Assembly (NCBI RefSeq): GCF_003352045.1
Contig: NZ_CP025815.1
Coordinates: forward strand, 3,906,001-3,970,000
Direction of reading: 5' to 3'
DNA length: 64,000 bases
From: Sulfitobacter sp. JL08
GTDB lineage: Bacteria > Pseudomonadota > Alphaproteobacteria > Rhodobacterales > Rhodobacteraceae
The notes under the pieces were generated by a model. That model did no database searches. It was given only the letters and a program-made list of their open reading frames with translations, and was not told the origin of the DNA. Below, piece after piece: positions 20,716 through 29,082 of this stretch. Both the position numbers and the translations under genes were made by a program. How positions within the stretch are numbered: the first letter of the stretch is position 1; the number at the start of each line of letters is the position of its first letter.

Positions 20716-20746
20716 GGGGGCCCAGAACCCGGGCCCCTGCCTTTTA
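20716..20746. terminator. Possible terminator between GFA and DUF4399 genes
   Basis: GGGGCCC (20717-20723), a 7-base loop, then GGGCCCC (20731-20737), followed by TGCCTTTT. It lies between convergent genes. The stem is strong but the T-tract is short. Confidence 0.5.
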
Positions 20747-20764
20747 AACCGCCCGCAGTACCGT

Positions 20765-21205
20765 CTATTCAACCGTGATCGTAATCACATCGGACACAAC
20801 CGCGGGGTTGTGCGGCACGTGCCCCATATCCCCAAGCACAAGTTGCAGCGTGTGCGTGCCGGGCGGCAAATCCAGCGTCACTTCGGTCTGGCCACCGCCG
20901 AAATGCATGTGGTTTTCATCCGCAGGCAAACCGTTCATCAATTCGTCCGCGCCATCTTCGCCCTGCCCGAATGGCGGACGGTTCAACAGCAAATGATGAT
21001 GGCCGGTGTTGTCCTTTTCCGTACCTGCGGGCGCGACACCCATACCGCTTAGCCCGAACACGACAGTCACCGGAGACGTCACGGATGCACCGTCTTCAAG
21101 GTTCGCAAAATACACCTGTGCCTCTGGCGGCGCGGCCGATTGCTGTGCCACTGCCGGCACCGAAAACGCTAAGAGCGTTGCAACCATAACAAGAATTTTT
21201 TTCAT
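20765..21205 (-). CDS. DUF4399 domain periplasmic protein
   Basis: A 146-residue exported protein. ATG 21205 follows GGGAGGAAG. The signal peptide MKKILVMVATLLAFSVPAVA ends at residue 20. The DUF4399 core carries the family's histidine-rich marks: NTGHHHLLLN, ENHMHFGGGQTEV and GDMGHVPHNPAV. The conserved histidines suggest metal binding, but no function is established. It is a single gene, with a likely terminator beyond its stop and a LysR gene divergent 220 bases upstream. Confidence 0.88.
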   Translation of the reverse strand: MKKILVMVATLLAFSVPAVAQQSAAPPEAQVYFANLEDGASVTSPVTVVFGLSGMGVAPAGTEKDNTGHHHLLLNRPPFGQGEDGADELMNGLPADENHMHFGGGQTEVTLDLPPGTHTLQLVLGDMGHVPHNPAVVSDVITITVE

Positions 21206-21428
21206 TTTTCTTCCTCCCGTTTTGCACGAATTCATTTGTAAAATAGCGCTGGATCGTACCACATCCAGCCCCCAGCATACCCATGTTTCGCAGTTGGAAC
21301 ACCAGTTTTGGTTGTTTCCCTGCCATGAACGATCCCTGCAATAACCTAGATATTATCCCACCCGCGCCGCGTTTATGCCCAGATTCAGGTCGATAGATCA
21401 GTCTCGAACCAAGATTTAAGGAATTGGT

Positions 21429-22334
21429 ATGGATCGCTTAACTGAGATGGAAGCCTTCGCCACGGTGGTGGATCAGGGCGGCTTTACAGATGCCGCCAAG
21501 AAGATGGGGATTTCCAAATCCGCCGTCTCGAAGCACGTCTCGAGCCTGGAGGCACGTCTGGGGGCGCGTCTGCTGAACCGGACCACTCGACGCGTAAGCC
21601 CGACGGAAATCGGACTGGCCTATTATGACCGTGCCCGCCGGGTTCTGAACGATGCGGGCGAGGCTGATGCCTTGGTCACATCCATGCAATCTGCGCCCTC
21701 CGGTCTGCTCCGGATCAGCGTTGCGACCGATTTTGGCGTCAATCACCTGTCGCCCGTGCTGTCAGAATTCCTTGCGGACTTTCCTGATATCACCGTCAAC
21801 ATGGTTCTCAACAACCGCTACGTTGAACTGATTTCCGAAGGGTTCGACATGGCCGTGCGGATCGGAGAGCTTGAGGACAGCACCCTGCGTGCCCGCAAGC
21901 TGACCGAAACCACCAAACGGATGATCGCATCTCCGGCCTATTTCGAAAAATACGGCCGCCCCGAAAAAATCGATGATCTGAACGAACACAAGCTGCTGCA
22001 TTATTCCAACCAGTCCAGCGGCAATGTCTGGAAACTGACGGCCCCGTCCGGTGAAAAACGTCAGGTGCGCACCGCGGGCTGGCTCAGCGTCAATGACGGT
22101 CAATCCCTGTTGAACGCGGCCATTTCCGGATTGGGCATCGCCTATCTGCCCAGCTATCTATATGCCGATTCCCTGAAACAGGGCCTGATCGAAGATGCAA
22201 TTCCCGATCTGCCGATGGAAACCCAAGGCATCTACGCCGTTTATCCCCCGGGCCGCTTTACCCAGCCCAAAGTGCGCGCCTTCATTGATTTTCTGGTCCA
22301 TTCCTTCGCCGAAAAAGGCCCGTCCGACTGGTAG
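21429..22334 (+). CDS. LysR family transcriptional regulator
   Basis: A 301-residue regulator. The N-terminal winged helix-turn-helix is at about 1-65 (MDRLTEMEAFATVVDQGGF, then KSAVSKHVSSLEARLGARLL). Residues about 90-295 form the type-2 periplasmic-binding-like effector domain. AVRIGELEDSTLRARKL and AAISGLGIAYLPSYL are typical of the CrgA/DmlR-like subgroup that regulates nearby or dispersed metabolic genes. The target is not evident: the divergent neighbour (DUF4399) is a candidate. A terminator follows. Confidence 0.92.
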   Translation: MDRLTEMEAFATVVDQGGFTDAAKKMGISKSAVSKHVSSLEARLGARLLNRTTRRVSPTEIGLAYYDRARRVLNDAGEADALVTSMQSAPSGLLRISVATDFGVNHLSPVLSEFLADFPDITVNMVLNNRYVELISEGFDMAVRIGELEDSTLRARKLTETTKRMIASPAYFEKYGRPEKIDDLNEHKLLHYSNQSSGNVWKLTAPSGEKRQVRTAGWLSVNDGQSLLNAAISGLGIAYLPSYLYADSLKQGLIEDAIPDLPMETQGIYAVYPPGRFTQPKVRAFIDFLVHSFAEKGPSDW

Positions 22335-22378
22335 ATCAGACAGATTTCCCTGTTGTCCTTCCCCTTGGCAACACACCT

Positions 22379-22414
22379 GCCCCCATACGCCCTGCGCTGT
22401 GGGGGCTTTTCTTT
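22379..22414 (+). terminator. Rho-independent terminator of the LysR gene
   Basis: GCCCCCA (22379-22385) pairs with TGGGGGC (22400-22406) around a 14-base loop, followed by TTTTCTTT. It lies 45 bases after the LysR stop, before the convergent OmpA-like gene end. Confidence 0.7.
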
Positions 22415-22425
22415 CGGCACCATCG

Positions 22426-23364
22426 CTATCGGGCCGATATCAGTATCGCTTCGACGCGCCGGTTCAGTTCGCGACCGTCCGGTGTCAGATTTGAAGCGAT
22501 CGGCGCCAGATATCCCATCCCCTCGGCATCAAGTTGCGCGGCGGGAATGGCAAAATCGCGGATCAGCCGATCCATCACAGACTCCGCACGTTGTTTGGAC
22601 AATGCGATATTCACGCCCAGATCGCCTTCACTGTCAGTATGGCCGACCAGCGCGATTTTCAGGCCCTCGTTTTCGGCCAGAAACTGCGCAAGCGCTGCAA
22701 GGCTCGGATAGTCTCCGGCGCTCAGTTGTGACGATCCTGTTTCAAATTTCAGATCAGGCAGAACCACATGGCCAAAATCAGTAAGCTGCGTTGCCAGATC
22801 ACCCTGCGCGGGTGGTTCCGCGCGCCGGGCCAGATCATCTGACCCGGTGGGCGTGTGCCGCAACCCGCTGCGGGCAACCGCCTGAATAACCTGAATATAT
22901 CCGGATGTACCGGATTGCGAAACCATCAGGGTTATCACCTCTTCCGGGTTTTCCAATGTGCCATTGACCGCCGTCAGAAACCTGTAATCGCGCACATCCA
23001 CAAACATATTCGGCGTCGGCATAACCTCGACCGCAAAGCGGAAATCGAACCCGCCGCAGGTTTCCGCATCGCAGCGAAACACCGTAGTGAAATTCGCAGC
23101 CTCAAGCTGGTCTTGCAGCGGGTCCATGATTTGCAGCGATGTCAGCGTCTTGCCATCGATCCGCCAGACACGGCGGTCAATGCGCCCTTCAACCTCAAGG
23201 CTGGGCACCTTGCCATCCTCATACACGCCAACCGGGGCCTGATAAGTGTCCAGCGCACTGACCCGTTCAACCGTCTGGCGGGCATTTGGCGGCAACGTCA
23301 GGTCCAGCGCCTTGGCTGGCGGGGCGCATGCACCACAAACTATGATGGCCAGCGCTCTGATCAT
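22426..23364 (-). CDS. OmpA family protein with DUF4892-like N-terminal region
   Basis: A 312-residue exported protein. The first ~20 residues are hydrophobic (MIRALAIIVCGACAPPAKA), with a Cys in a position that might be a lipobox, although the match is imperfect. Residues about 20-160 resemble the DUF4892 module, with CDAETCGGFDFRF holding two cysteines. The C-terminal ~110 residues are an OmpA peptidoglycan-binding domain (ALVGHTDSEGDLGVNIALSKQ and SNLTPDGRELNRRVEAI). It is the last gene of an operon and overlaps the AhpD-like gene by four bases. An envelope role is inferred. Confidence 0.85.
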   Translation of the reverse strand: MIRALAIIVCGACAPPAKALDLTLPPNARQTVERVSALDTYQAPVGVYEDGKVPSLEVEGRIDRRVWRIDGKTLTSLQIMDPLQDQLEAANFTTVFRCDAETCGGFDFRFAVEVMPTPNMFVDVRDYRFLTAVNGTLENPEEVITLMVSQSGTSGYIQVIQAVARSGLRHTPTGSDDLARRAEPPAQGDLATQLTDFGHVVLPDLKFETGSSQLSAGDYPSLAALAQFLAENEGLKIALVGHTDSEGDLGVNIALSKQRAESVMDRLIRDFAIPAAQLDAEGMGYLAPIASNLTPDGRELNRRVEAILISAR

Positions 23365-23933
23365 CGGTTTTGCGCGTGATACTCTTCGTTCGGGCGCATC
23401 GCCGTGGCGCTGGCCACCCGGTTTGTCATGTTGAAAAAACCCGCCACATTGGCAATGTCCCAGATATCGCGGTCGCTGAACCCGACATCGCGCAAAGCCT
23501 GGCGATGCGTCTCTTCTATCGTCGCACTGGCACTTGTCATCAATGCGGCGAAATCCAGCATCGCGCGCTGACGGTCATCCAGCGGGGCAACACGGTAATT
23601 CATCACCAATGCCTCGCCCAGCGCGGGATCACCCGACAATTGCCGCACCGCCTGACCGTGCGCCACCAGACAATAGAAACACTTGTTGATCGACGAAACG
23701 ACAACGGCAATCATTTCACGCTCCAGCTTGCTCAACCCCGAGGGCGCAAGCATCAGATCGTTGTACATCGCAGTAAAGGCGTTCAGCTTTTCAACATCAA
23801 AGGCATAGGCCTTCAGCACGTTGGGGATCATGCCCAGTTTTTGCGTGCAGATATCGAAATATTTCTGCGTTTCCTCGGGCAGCGGGTTGACCATCGGCAG
23901 GTTCAGCGCGGTGGGCAGGGATGTATCCGTCAT
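23361..23933 (-). CDS. AhpD-like peroxidase-related protein (carboxymuconolactone decarboxylase fold)
   Basis: A 190-residue all-helical protein of the alkylhydroperoxidase D-like, 'peroxidase-related enzyme' family. The redox motif is CFYC with Cys85 and Cys88 followed by His92 (INKCFYCLVAHG), and conserved acidic residues lie around Glu71-Glu73 (LEREMIAV). Family members with this motif reduce peroxides using a partner dithiol protein; the partner is not visible here. Four-base overlaps on both sides show it is coupled to the GNAT and OmpA-like genes. Confidence 0.88.
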   Translation of the reverse strand: MTDTSLPTALNLPMVNPLPEETQKYFDICTQKLGMIPNVLKAYAFDVEKLNAFTAMYNDLMLAPSGLSKLEREMIAVVVSSINKCFYCLVAHGQAVRQLSGDPALGEALVMNYRVAPLDDRQRAMLDFAALMTSASATIEETHRQALRDVGFSDRDIWDIANVAGFFNMTNRVASATAMRPNEEYHAQNR

Positions 23934-24661
23934 GATTTGTCTTTCTCATCAGGCAGGTAGCGGTAATGATAGTGTCCCACAACCGCCATACCAAGGGAAG
24001 TGTAGAGCCGGTTTGCACCGGTGTTTTCATCTGTGCAGACAACCGACAGGGTCTTTGCCCCCTGCCTTGCGGCCCAGAAGGCAGCGCCCCGCATGATCCA
24101 CGCGCCCATGCCATGGCGCCGCTGGTGTTCCAGCACTTCGATCGCATGAACCATCGCCGTATCGCCATGCATCGCGACAAAGGCTGCGGCGGCGGGGTGT
24201 TCGTTCCACCGCCCCAGCAGGCTGGTTTTTGGCCCCGTTGCACGGCGCATCACATCGACACGCGCAGGACCGATCCCGCCTTTGGCCCAGATTTCCAGCA
24301 TGATTGCCAAAGGTTCCCAGATTTCGAAAACTGTCACGCGGGGCAGCGGGATATCCGTCAACTGCACAACCGGACAGGCATAGGCTGTCACCGGATCAAG
24401 AACACGGTAGCCACGTGTTTCCAGCAAACGATCCAGCCCCTGCTGCCCTTTGCGCAGCATGAACAAGGCATCCTGCCCCAATCGGGCCATCGCTTGCTCG
24501 GCCTGATCTATGTCCGCATCCTCTACATCAATTTCCGTACTCGCTGCGGACACACGCTTGCCCCCGCCCTTGCCCTCACGCAAAATCCACGGGCCGTCCT
24601 TGATCATTCGCGCGGCTGGCCATGTCGCATCGACCACATCAAAGATCGATGCGTCGCTCAT
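23930..24661 (-). CDS. GNAT family N-acetyltransferase
   Basis: A 243-residue acetyltransferase. The GNAT core is in the C-terminal half (HPAAAAFVAMHGDTAMVHAIEV, then EHQRRHGMGAWIMRGAA with the CoA-binding R-R-x-G-x-G/A loop, then ANRLYTSLGM). The N-terminal ~110 residues are a family-specific extension without a recognised motif. Acceptor unknown. It overlaps the CinA-like gene upstream and the AhpD-like gene downstream by four bases each. Confidence 0.85.
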   Translation of the reverse strand: MSDASIFDVVDATWPAARMIKDGPWILREGKGGGKRVSAASTEIDVEDADIDQAEQAMARLGQDALFMLRKGQQGLDRLLETRGYRVLDPVTAYACPVVQLTDIPLPRVTVFEIWEPLAIMLEIWAKGGIGPARVDVMRRATGPKTSLLGRWNEHPAAAAFVAMHGDTAMVHAIEVLEHQRRHGMGAWIMRGAAFWAARQGAKTLSVVCTDENTGANRLYTSLGMAVVGHYHYRYLPDEKDKS

Positions 24662-25380
24662 TCGCCGAACACTGCCGACAATCGCGCAATTGCCATATCC
24701 ACGCGCGCGCCATCGCTGCCGCGGATCACGATGTTCGATCCGTAAATCCCGTCTTTGATGAACGGATAGGATCCGATCGACAGGTCGGAAAACTCTGCCG
24801 CCAGTTCTGCCAGCGGTCCGGCGATATCCCCCTCGCCGCGCTGAATGCGCAGGGTTTGGGATAACAGGGGCTTGCCGCCCGTCAGGGTTGGCAAAACGCT
24901 GGCCACCATGGCCTGAAACACCGAAGGCACGCCTGCCATCACGTATACGTTTTCAATCGAAAACCCCGGCGCCGCCGACACCGGATTTTCGATCAGCCCC
25001 GCACCATCGGGAATACGCGCCATGCGCAACCGCGCCGCGTTCAGTTCCAGCCCCGATCGTTCGTAGTGTGCCGCAAGGATCGCATGCGCATCTTCGCGCA
25101 CGTCGATATGCGCATCAAACGCCGCGGCGATACAATCGGCGGTGATGTCATCATGGGTCGGCCCGATACCGCCGCTGGTGAACACATGATCAAACCCTTG
25201 GCTCAGTGCCTTTACGGCATTGATAATCGCCGCGCGATCATCGCTGACAACACGCACCTCGCGCAGATCGATGCCCTGTTTGGTCAGTTCCTGCGCCAGA
25301 TAGTGCGTGTTTGAATCGCGGGTGCGGCCGGATAAAATTTCATCTCCGATCACCAGCATGGCGGCAGTAGGGTTTGGCAT
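24658..25380 (-). CDS. Molybdopterin-binding / CinA N-terminal domain protein
   Basis: A 240-residue MoaB/Mog-like domain protein. ATG 25380 follows AAGGA and is preferred to an earlier in-frame codon at 25428. The opening MLVIGDEILSGRTRDSN and the FTSGGIGPTHDDIT loop are the molybdopterin-binding signatures shared with CinA. The C-terminal nicotinamide-deamidase domain of full CinA is absent. The role is likely in cofactor metabolism, but no specific reaction is known for the stand-alone form. It is the first gene of the four-gene minus-strand operon, divergent from sfsA. Confidence 0.88.
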   Translation of the reverse strand: MPNPTAAMLVIGDEILSGRTRDSNTHYLAQELTKQGIDLREVRVVSDDRAAIINAVKALSQGFDHVFTSGGIGPTHDDITADCIAAAFDAHIDVREDAHAILAAHYERSGLELNAARLRMARIPDGAGLIENPVSAAPGFSIENVYVMAGVPSVFQAMVASVLPTLTGGKPLLSQTLRIQRGEGDIAGPLAELAAEFSDLSIGSYPFIKDGIYGSNIVIRGSDGARVDMAIARLSAVFGE

Positions 25381-25426
25381 GGTCTTGTCCTTGAATGGGT
25401 CTGACCGCAGGTATAGGGGGTGTCCC

Positions 25427-26131
25427 ATGCGCTTTCAAACCCCTCTTGTTCCGGCCACGCTGATCCGTCGTTACAAACGGTTTCTGGCCGATTGCCTGTT
25501 GCCGGACGGGCGCGAAATCACCGCGCACTGCGCCAACCCCGGATCAATGATGGGGCTGGCACAACCGGGGTGCAAAATCTGGCTGGAACCCAATGACGAC
25601 CCCCGCAAAAAGCTGAAATACGGCTGGCGCCTTGTGGATCATGAAAACGGCCACTTTACCGGCGTTGATACGGGCGTGCCCAATCGCGTGTTGGGCAACG
25701 CATTGCGCAATCAACAGATTGCGCCCTTTGCCAAATACACCGATGTGCAGGCCGAGGTGAAATACGGCCAGAACAGCCGCATCGATTATCTGCTGCGCGC
25801 TCCGGACCTGCCCGATCTTTACCTTGAAATCAAAAGCGTAACACTGTGCCGGCAAGGCGGGTTGGCCGAATTTCCCGACAGCGTGACAAAACGGGGCGCA
25901 AAACACCTGGAAGAACTTGCCGGAATGGTTTTGCAAGGCCACCGCGCTGCGATGCTGTACCTTGTCCAGCGCACCGATTGCACGGCTTTCGATCTCGCGC
26001 GCGATATTGATCCGGCCTATGGCCGCGCATTTGATACGGCGCGCGCAGCAGGTGTTGAAACCTTTTGCTTTGGCACCCAGATATCACCCGAAGCTGTCGA
26101 TATGGCCGGGCCGGTCGCTTGCCGCGCCTAA
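25427..26131 (+). CDS. sfsA: SfsA family DNA/RNA nuclease-like protein
   Basis: A 234-residue SfsA family protein. ATG 25427 is chosen. MRFQTPLVPATLIRRYKRFLAD begins the N-terminal OB-like region, HCANPGSMMGL is the family signature, and RIDYLLRAPDLPDLYLEIKSVTL carries the PD-(D/E)XK-type nuclease core with Asp, then Glu-x-Lys. In E. coli it was named for sugar fermentation stimulation; the nuclease role comes from the fold. It is followed 66 bases later by map on the same strand, a pairing common in this group. Confidence 0.93.
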   Translation: MRFQTPLVPATLIRRYKRFLADCLLPDGREITAHCANPGSMMGLAQPGCKIWLEPNDDPRKKLKYGWRLVDHENGHFTGVDTGVPNRVLGNALRNQQIAPFAKYTDVQAEVKYGQNSRIDYLLRAPDLPDLYLEIKSVTLCRQGGLAEFPDSVTKRGAKHLEELAGMVLQGHRAAMLYLVQRTDCTAFDLARDIDPAYGRAFDTARAAGVETFCFGTQISPEAVDMAGPVACRA

Positions 26132-26197
26132 GCTGGTCTGGCACTTTTCATTTTCCCGTTATAATAACCCCCTAACACCGCGAGAATGAGGCCCCAC

Positions 26198-27013
26198 GTG
26201 AATAACGAAACCCGTGGCCGTCTGACAAAGGACGGCATTCGAATTTATGAACCGTCCGATTTTGCCGGAATGCATGTTGCCGGCGCATTGGCTGCGCGGA
26301 TTCTGGATGATGTCGCGCCACATGTTCAGGTTGGGCAAACCACCGAAGAAATTGACCGTATCATCACCGATATGGTTGATGCCGCAGGCGCGAAATCGGC
26401 AACCATCGGCTACAAGGGCTATCAGCACGCCAGTTGCATTTCGGTCAACCACGTCGTTTGCCACGGTATTCCCAGTGTCAAAACCCTGAAGGACGGCGAT
26501 ATTCTGAACATCGACGTCACGGTCATCGTCGATGGCTGGTTCGGTGATACCTCGCGGATGTACGTGGCCGGCAAATTGCCACGCAAGGCCGAACGCCTGA
26601 TCGATGTCACCCACGACGCCCTGATGCGCGGGATCGAGGCCGTGAAACCCGGCAACACGTTCGGCGATATCGGCCACGCGATCCAAAGCTTTGTGGAGAG
26701 CCATCGCATGTCCGTCGTGCGCGATTTTTGCGGTCACGGGCTGGGCCGCGTGTTTCACGCGCCGCCCAACGTATTGCACTATGGCCGTCCGGGCACCGGC
26801 GCCACGCTGGAACCGGGCATGTTCTTCACCATTGAACCGATGGTCAATCTGGGACGGCCTGAAACCAAGACACTGTCCGATGACTGGACGGCTGTAACCC
26901 GTGACAAATCCCTCTCAGCCCAGTTCGAACACTCGGTCGGCGTGACGGAAACCGGCGTGGACATTTTCACATTGTCCCCGGCAGGCCGGTTTCACCCCAC
27001 ATACGGGGAATAA
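26198..27013 (+). CDS. map: Methionine aminopeptidase, type I
   Basis: A 271-residue metal-dependent peptidase that removes the initiator methionine. GTG 26198 is preferred because TGAGG precedes it at good spacing and homologues have a short N-terminus; ATG 26186 is the alternative. The five metal ligands appear in order: Asp in LNIDVTVIVDGW, Asp in WFGDTSRMY, His in CGHGLG, Glu in TIEPM and Glu in FEHSV. CISVNHVVCHGIP is the substrate-pocket segment. It lies downstream of sfsA. Confidence 0.95.
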   Translation: MNNETRGRLTKDGIRIYEPSDFAGMHVAGALAARILDDVAPHVQVGQTTEEIDRIITDMVDAAGAKSATIGYKGYQHASCISVNHVVCHGIPSVKTLKDGDILNIDVTVIVDGWFGDTSRMYVAGKLPRKAERLIDVTHDALMRGIEAVKPGNTFGDIGHAIQSFVESHRMSVVRDFCGHGLGRVFHAPPNVLHYGRPGTGATLEPGMFFTIEPMVNLGRPETKTLSDDWTAVTRDKSLSAQFEHSVGVTETGVDIFTLSPAGRFHPTYGE

Positions 27014-27014
27014 T

Positions 27015-27040
27015 TTCAGCGTTTCCCCCCAAATGCTGAA
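27015..27040 (+). terminator. Hairpin after map without a T-tract
   Basis: TTCAGCGTTT (27015-27024), loop CCCCCC, AAATGCTGAA (27031-27040): a 10-bp stem with one G-U pair. It is followed by TAATAAG, not a T-run. It may stabilise or weakly terminate the map transcript. Confidence 0.4.
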
Positions 27041-27195
27041 TAATAAGCCAGCGACTGCGCTTATCGGAAGAAATTCGACTTTTATTGCTTCAGGTTATTG
27101 CGAATGATTTGCAACTCGGCCATGCACGCCCTAGTTAACCAATTGCCGCACTGCAGCGGCGTATCGCTTTGTCCTGTATAAAGGAGGCCCGCGCG

Positions 27196-28230
27196 ATGAC
27201 CTTTCTGAAATCCGTAGCCCTTGCCGCCCTCTTGGGGGTAACCGCAACCGCCGCAACAGCCCAGGAAATCACGTTACGCTTTCAGCATTTCGTGTCTCCC
27301 AAATCGGCCAACCCGAAATTCTTCATCGAACCCTGGGCCAAAAAGATCGAAGCGGAAAGCAATGGCCGCATCAAGGTCGAAATTTACCCGTTCATGCAGC
27401 TGGGCGGCAAAGCCCCCAGCCAGTACGACCTGATCCGCGACGGCGCGATTGACGGTGGCTGGGTCATTCCGGGCTACCAGCCCGGTCGTTTCCCCGAAGC
27501 GGAAGCCATGGAAATGCCGTTCATGACCACGAAATCAGGCGAAGAAGCCAGCCGCGCGGCATGGTTATTCACACAGAAAAACCTGATGGACGATTTCGCC
27601 GATGTACACCTGATTGCCGCGCATATGCACGGGCGCGGTCTGGTCCACAAAAAAGGCCCCGTAATCAGCACCGTCAGCGATTTCAACGGGCTGAAACTGC
27701 GCGGTCCTTCGCGCCCCGCAACGCTGCTTCTGGACAGGCTGGGCGCTACGCCGGTCGGCATGGCCGTTCCCGCCTTTCCCGAAGCCCTGTCAAAAGGTGT
27801 GGTTGATGGCGGCGTCATCACCTGGGAAATGTCTCCATCGCTCAAACTTGATGAACTGACAGACAGCCACACCGACGTGGCGGGCGAAAAATCGCTTTAT
27901 AACCTGTTCTTCATCTGGGCGATGAACAAGGACAGCTATGCTGCCCTGCCCGATGACCTCAAGGCCGTGATCGACAACAATTCCGGCATGATGGCCAGCG
28001 CATGGGCCGGTCGTGCCCATGATCAGGGCGATCTGGAAGGCCGCGCCGCCATGGAAGCATCCGGCAACGCCATTGGCGAAATCAGCGAGGCTGAAACCCA
28101 GCTGATGCAGGAAATGGGCGAAACCGTCACCGCCAACTGGATCGAAGAAATGAATGCCAAGGGTCTGGATGGTGCCGGCCTGATCGCGGACGCACGCGCC
28201 GCGGTTCAGATCACCCGCGACTGGAAATAG
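27196..28230 (+). CDS. TRAP transporter solute-binding protein (DctP family)
   Basis: A 344-residue periplasmic binding protein of the TRAP class. ATG 27196 follows a near-perfect AAAGGAGG. The signal peptide MTFLKSVALAALLGVTATAATA ends near residue 22. The mature protein opens EITLRFQHFVSPKS. DFNGLKLRGPSRPATLLLDRLGA includes the conserved Arg that binds the substrate carboxylate, and VPAFPEALSKGVVDGGV is the second signature. The ligand is probably a carboxylic or sulfonic acid. The membrane subunits DctQ and DctM are not next to it, nor elsewhere in the window. Confidence 0.92.
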   Translation: MTFLKSVALAALLGVTATAATAQEITLRFQHFVSPKSANPKFFIEPWAKKIEAESNGRIKVEIYPFMQLGGKAPSQYDLIRDGAIDGGWVIPGYQPGRFPEAEAMEMPFMTTKSGEEASRAAWLFTQKNLMDDFADVHLIAAHMHGRGLVHKKGPVISTVSDFNGLKLRGPSRPATLLLDRLGATPVGMAVPAFPEALSKGVVDGGVITWEMSPSLKLDELTDSHTDVAGEKSLYNLFFIWAMNKDSYAALPDDLKAVIDNNSGMMASAWAGRAHDQGDLEGRAAMEASGNAIGEISEAETQLMQEMGETVTANWIEEMNAKGLDGAGLIADARAAVQITRDWK

Positions 28231-28253
28231 CCCCTTTTACATCGAACATTACG

Positions 28254-28279
28254 GGTGCTGCCGGATCACCGGCGGCACC
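28254..28279. terminator. Strong hairpin after dctP
   Basis: GGTGCTGCCGG (28254-28264), loop ATCA, CCGGCGGCACC (28269-28279), an 11-bp stem with one G-U pair. No T-run follows on the plus strand. It lies between the convergent dctP-like gene and the small minus-strand gene. Confidence 0.45.
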
Positions 28280-28304
28280 TGCAATACACTCCGCAGCGCG
28301 CCGG

Positions 28305-28511
28305 TTATGGGCTGTCGTCCTCATCCGCCTGCGCCGCCAGCGCATCCTTGCGCAACCGGTCCAGCAGCACGGTTTCCCGCCCCCACGGCACCACCGCGTC
28401 ACTTAGAAACAATGGCCCGCGGTACCGCTGCCGCTCGGTGCCACTGCGGGCGCTTGACCGGTGCGTCTGGCCCGGAAGGCGGATGTTAAAAAATGACGCC
28501 ACGTTTTGCAT
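28305..28511 (-). CDS. Small hypothetical protein downstream of rsmD
   Basis: A 68-residue basic-then-acidic protein. The C-terminal half (LFLSDAVVPWGRETVLLDRLRKD, residues about 35-57) looks like genuine coding sequence with C/G-ending codons like its neighbours. No family is recognised. The ribosome-binding site is weak (AGAAAGA). It starts 19 bases after the rsmD stop on the same strand and could be the third gene of that operon. Confidence 0.45.
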   Translation of the reverse strand: MQNVASFFNIRLPGQTHRSSARSGTERQRYRGPLFLSDAVVPWGRETVLLDRLRKDALAAQADEDDSP

Positions 28512-28530
28512 GGAATCTTTCTATCACGGC

Positions 28531-29082
28531 TCAATCCGCTTGCAAAATCGTGATATGGGTCGCGCCGTATTTGCGCTGGTCCAGCAGGGAAAACCCGTCC
28601 GGTGCGGGCTGGGGCGTGCTGTCTTCCCACACGATCATCGCATCGTCACCAATCCATCCGCCCGCCCTGGCCGCATCCAGCGCGCGCGCCCCCAAATCCT
28701 TGCCATATGGCGGGTCGAGAAACACCAGATCATAAGGCGCATCCTCGTTCGCCGGCAGCTTGCGCGCATCCCGCCGGATCAACCGCGTCTGCGCGCCCGA
28801 TCCCGTCAAGGCAATATTCTGGCGGATCAACTGTCCGGCCTTGGCCCCGTCATCGACAAAACACACCTGCGCCGCCCCGCGCGACAGCGCCTCAAGCCCC
28901 AGCGCGCCGGTTCCGGCAAACAGGTCCAGCACCCGCGCCCCGTCGAACACATCATATTTGGTCAGTATATTGAACAGGCTCTCGCGCACCCGGTCCGATG
29001 TCGGGCGCAAATGCGCACCCGCGTCCCCCTTGCCAACCGAGGCCAGCGCCAGACCGCGAAACTGCCCCGCAATGATCCTCAC
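28531..29082 (-). CDS. rsmD: 16S rRNA (guanine(966)-N2)-methyltransferase
   Basis: A 183-residue SAM-dependent methyltransferase that modifies G966 of 16S rRNA during 30S assembly. MRIIAGQFRGLAL is the typical start. RPTSDRVRESLFNIL is the family signature. VLDLFAGTGALGLEALSRG is SAM motif I, and FLDPPYGKD is the catalytic NPPY-like motif IV. Length is typical. It overlaps the FAD-oxidoreductase stop region by four bases, so the two are coupled. Confidence 0.95.
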   Translation of the reverse strand: MRIIAGQFRGLALASVGKGDAGAHLRPTSDRVRESLFNILTKYDVFDGARVLDLFAGTGALGLEALSRGAAQVCFVDDGAKAGQLIRQNIALTGSGAQTRLIRRDARKLPANEDAPYDLVFLDPPYGKDLGARALDAARAGGWIGDDAMIVWEDSTPQPAPDGFSLLDQRKYGATHITILQAD

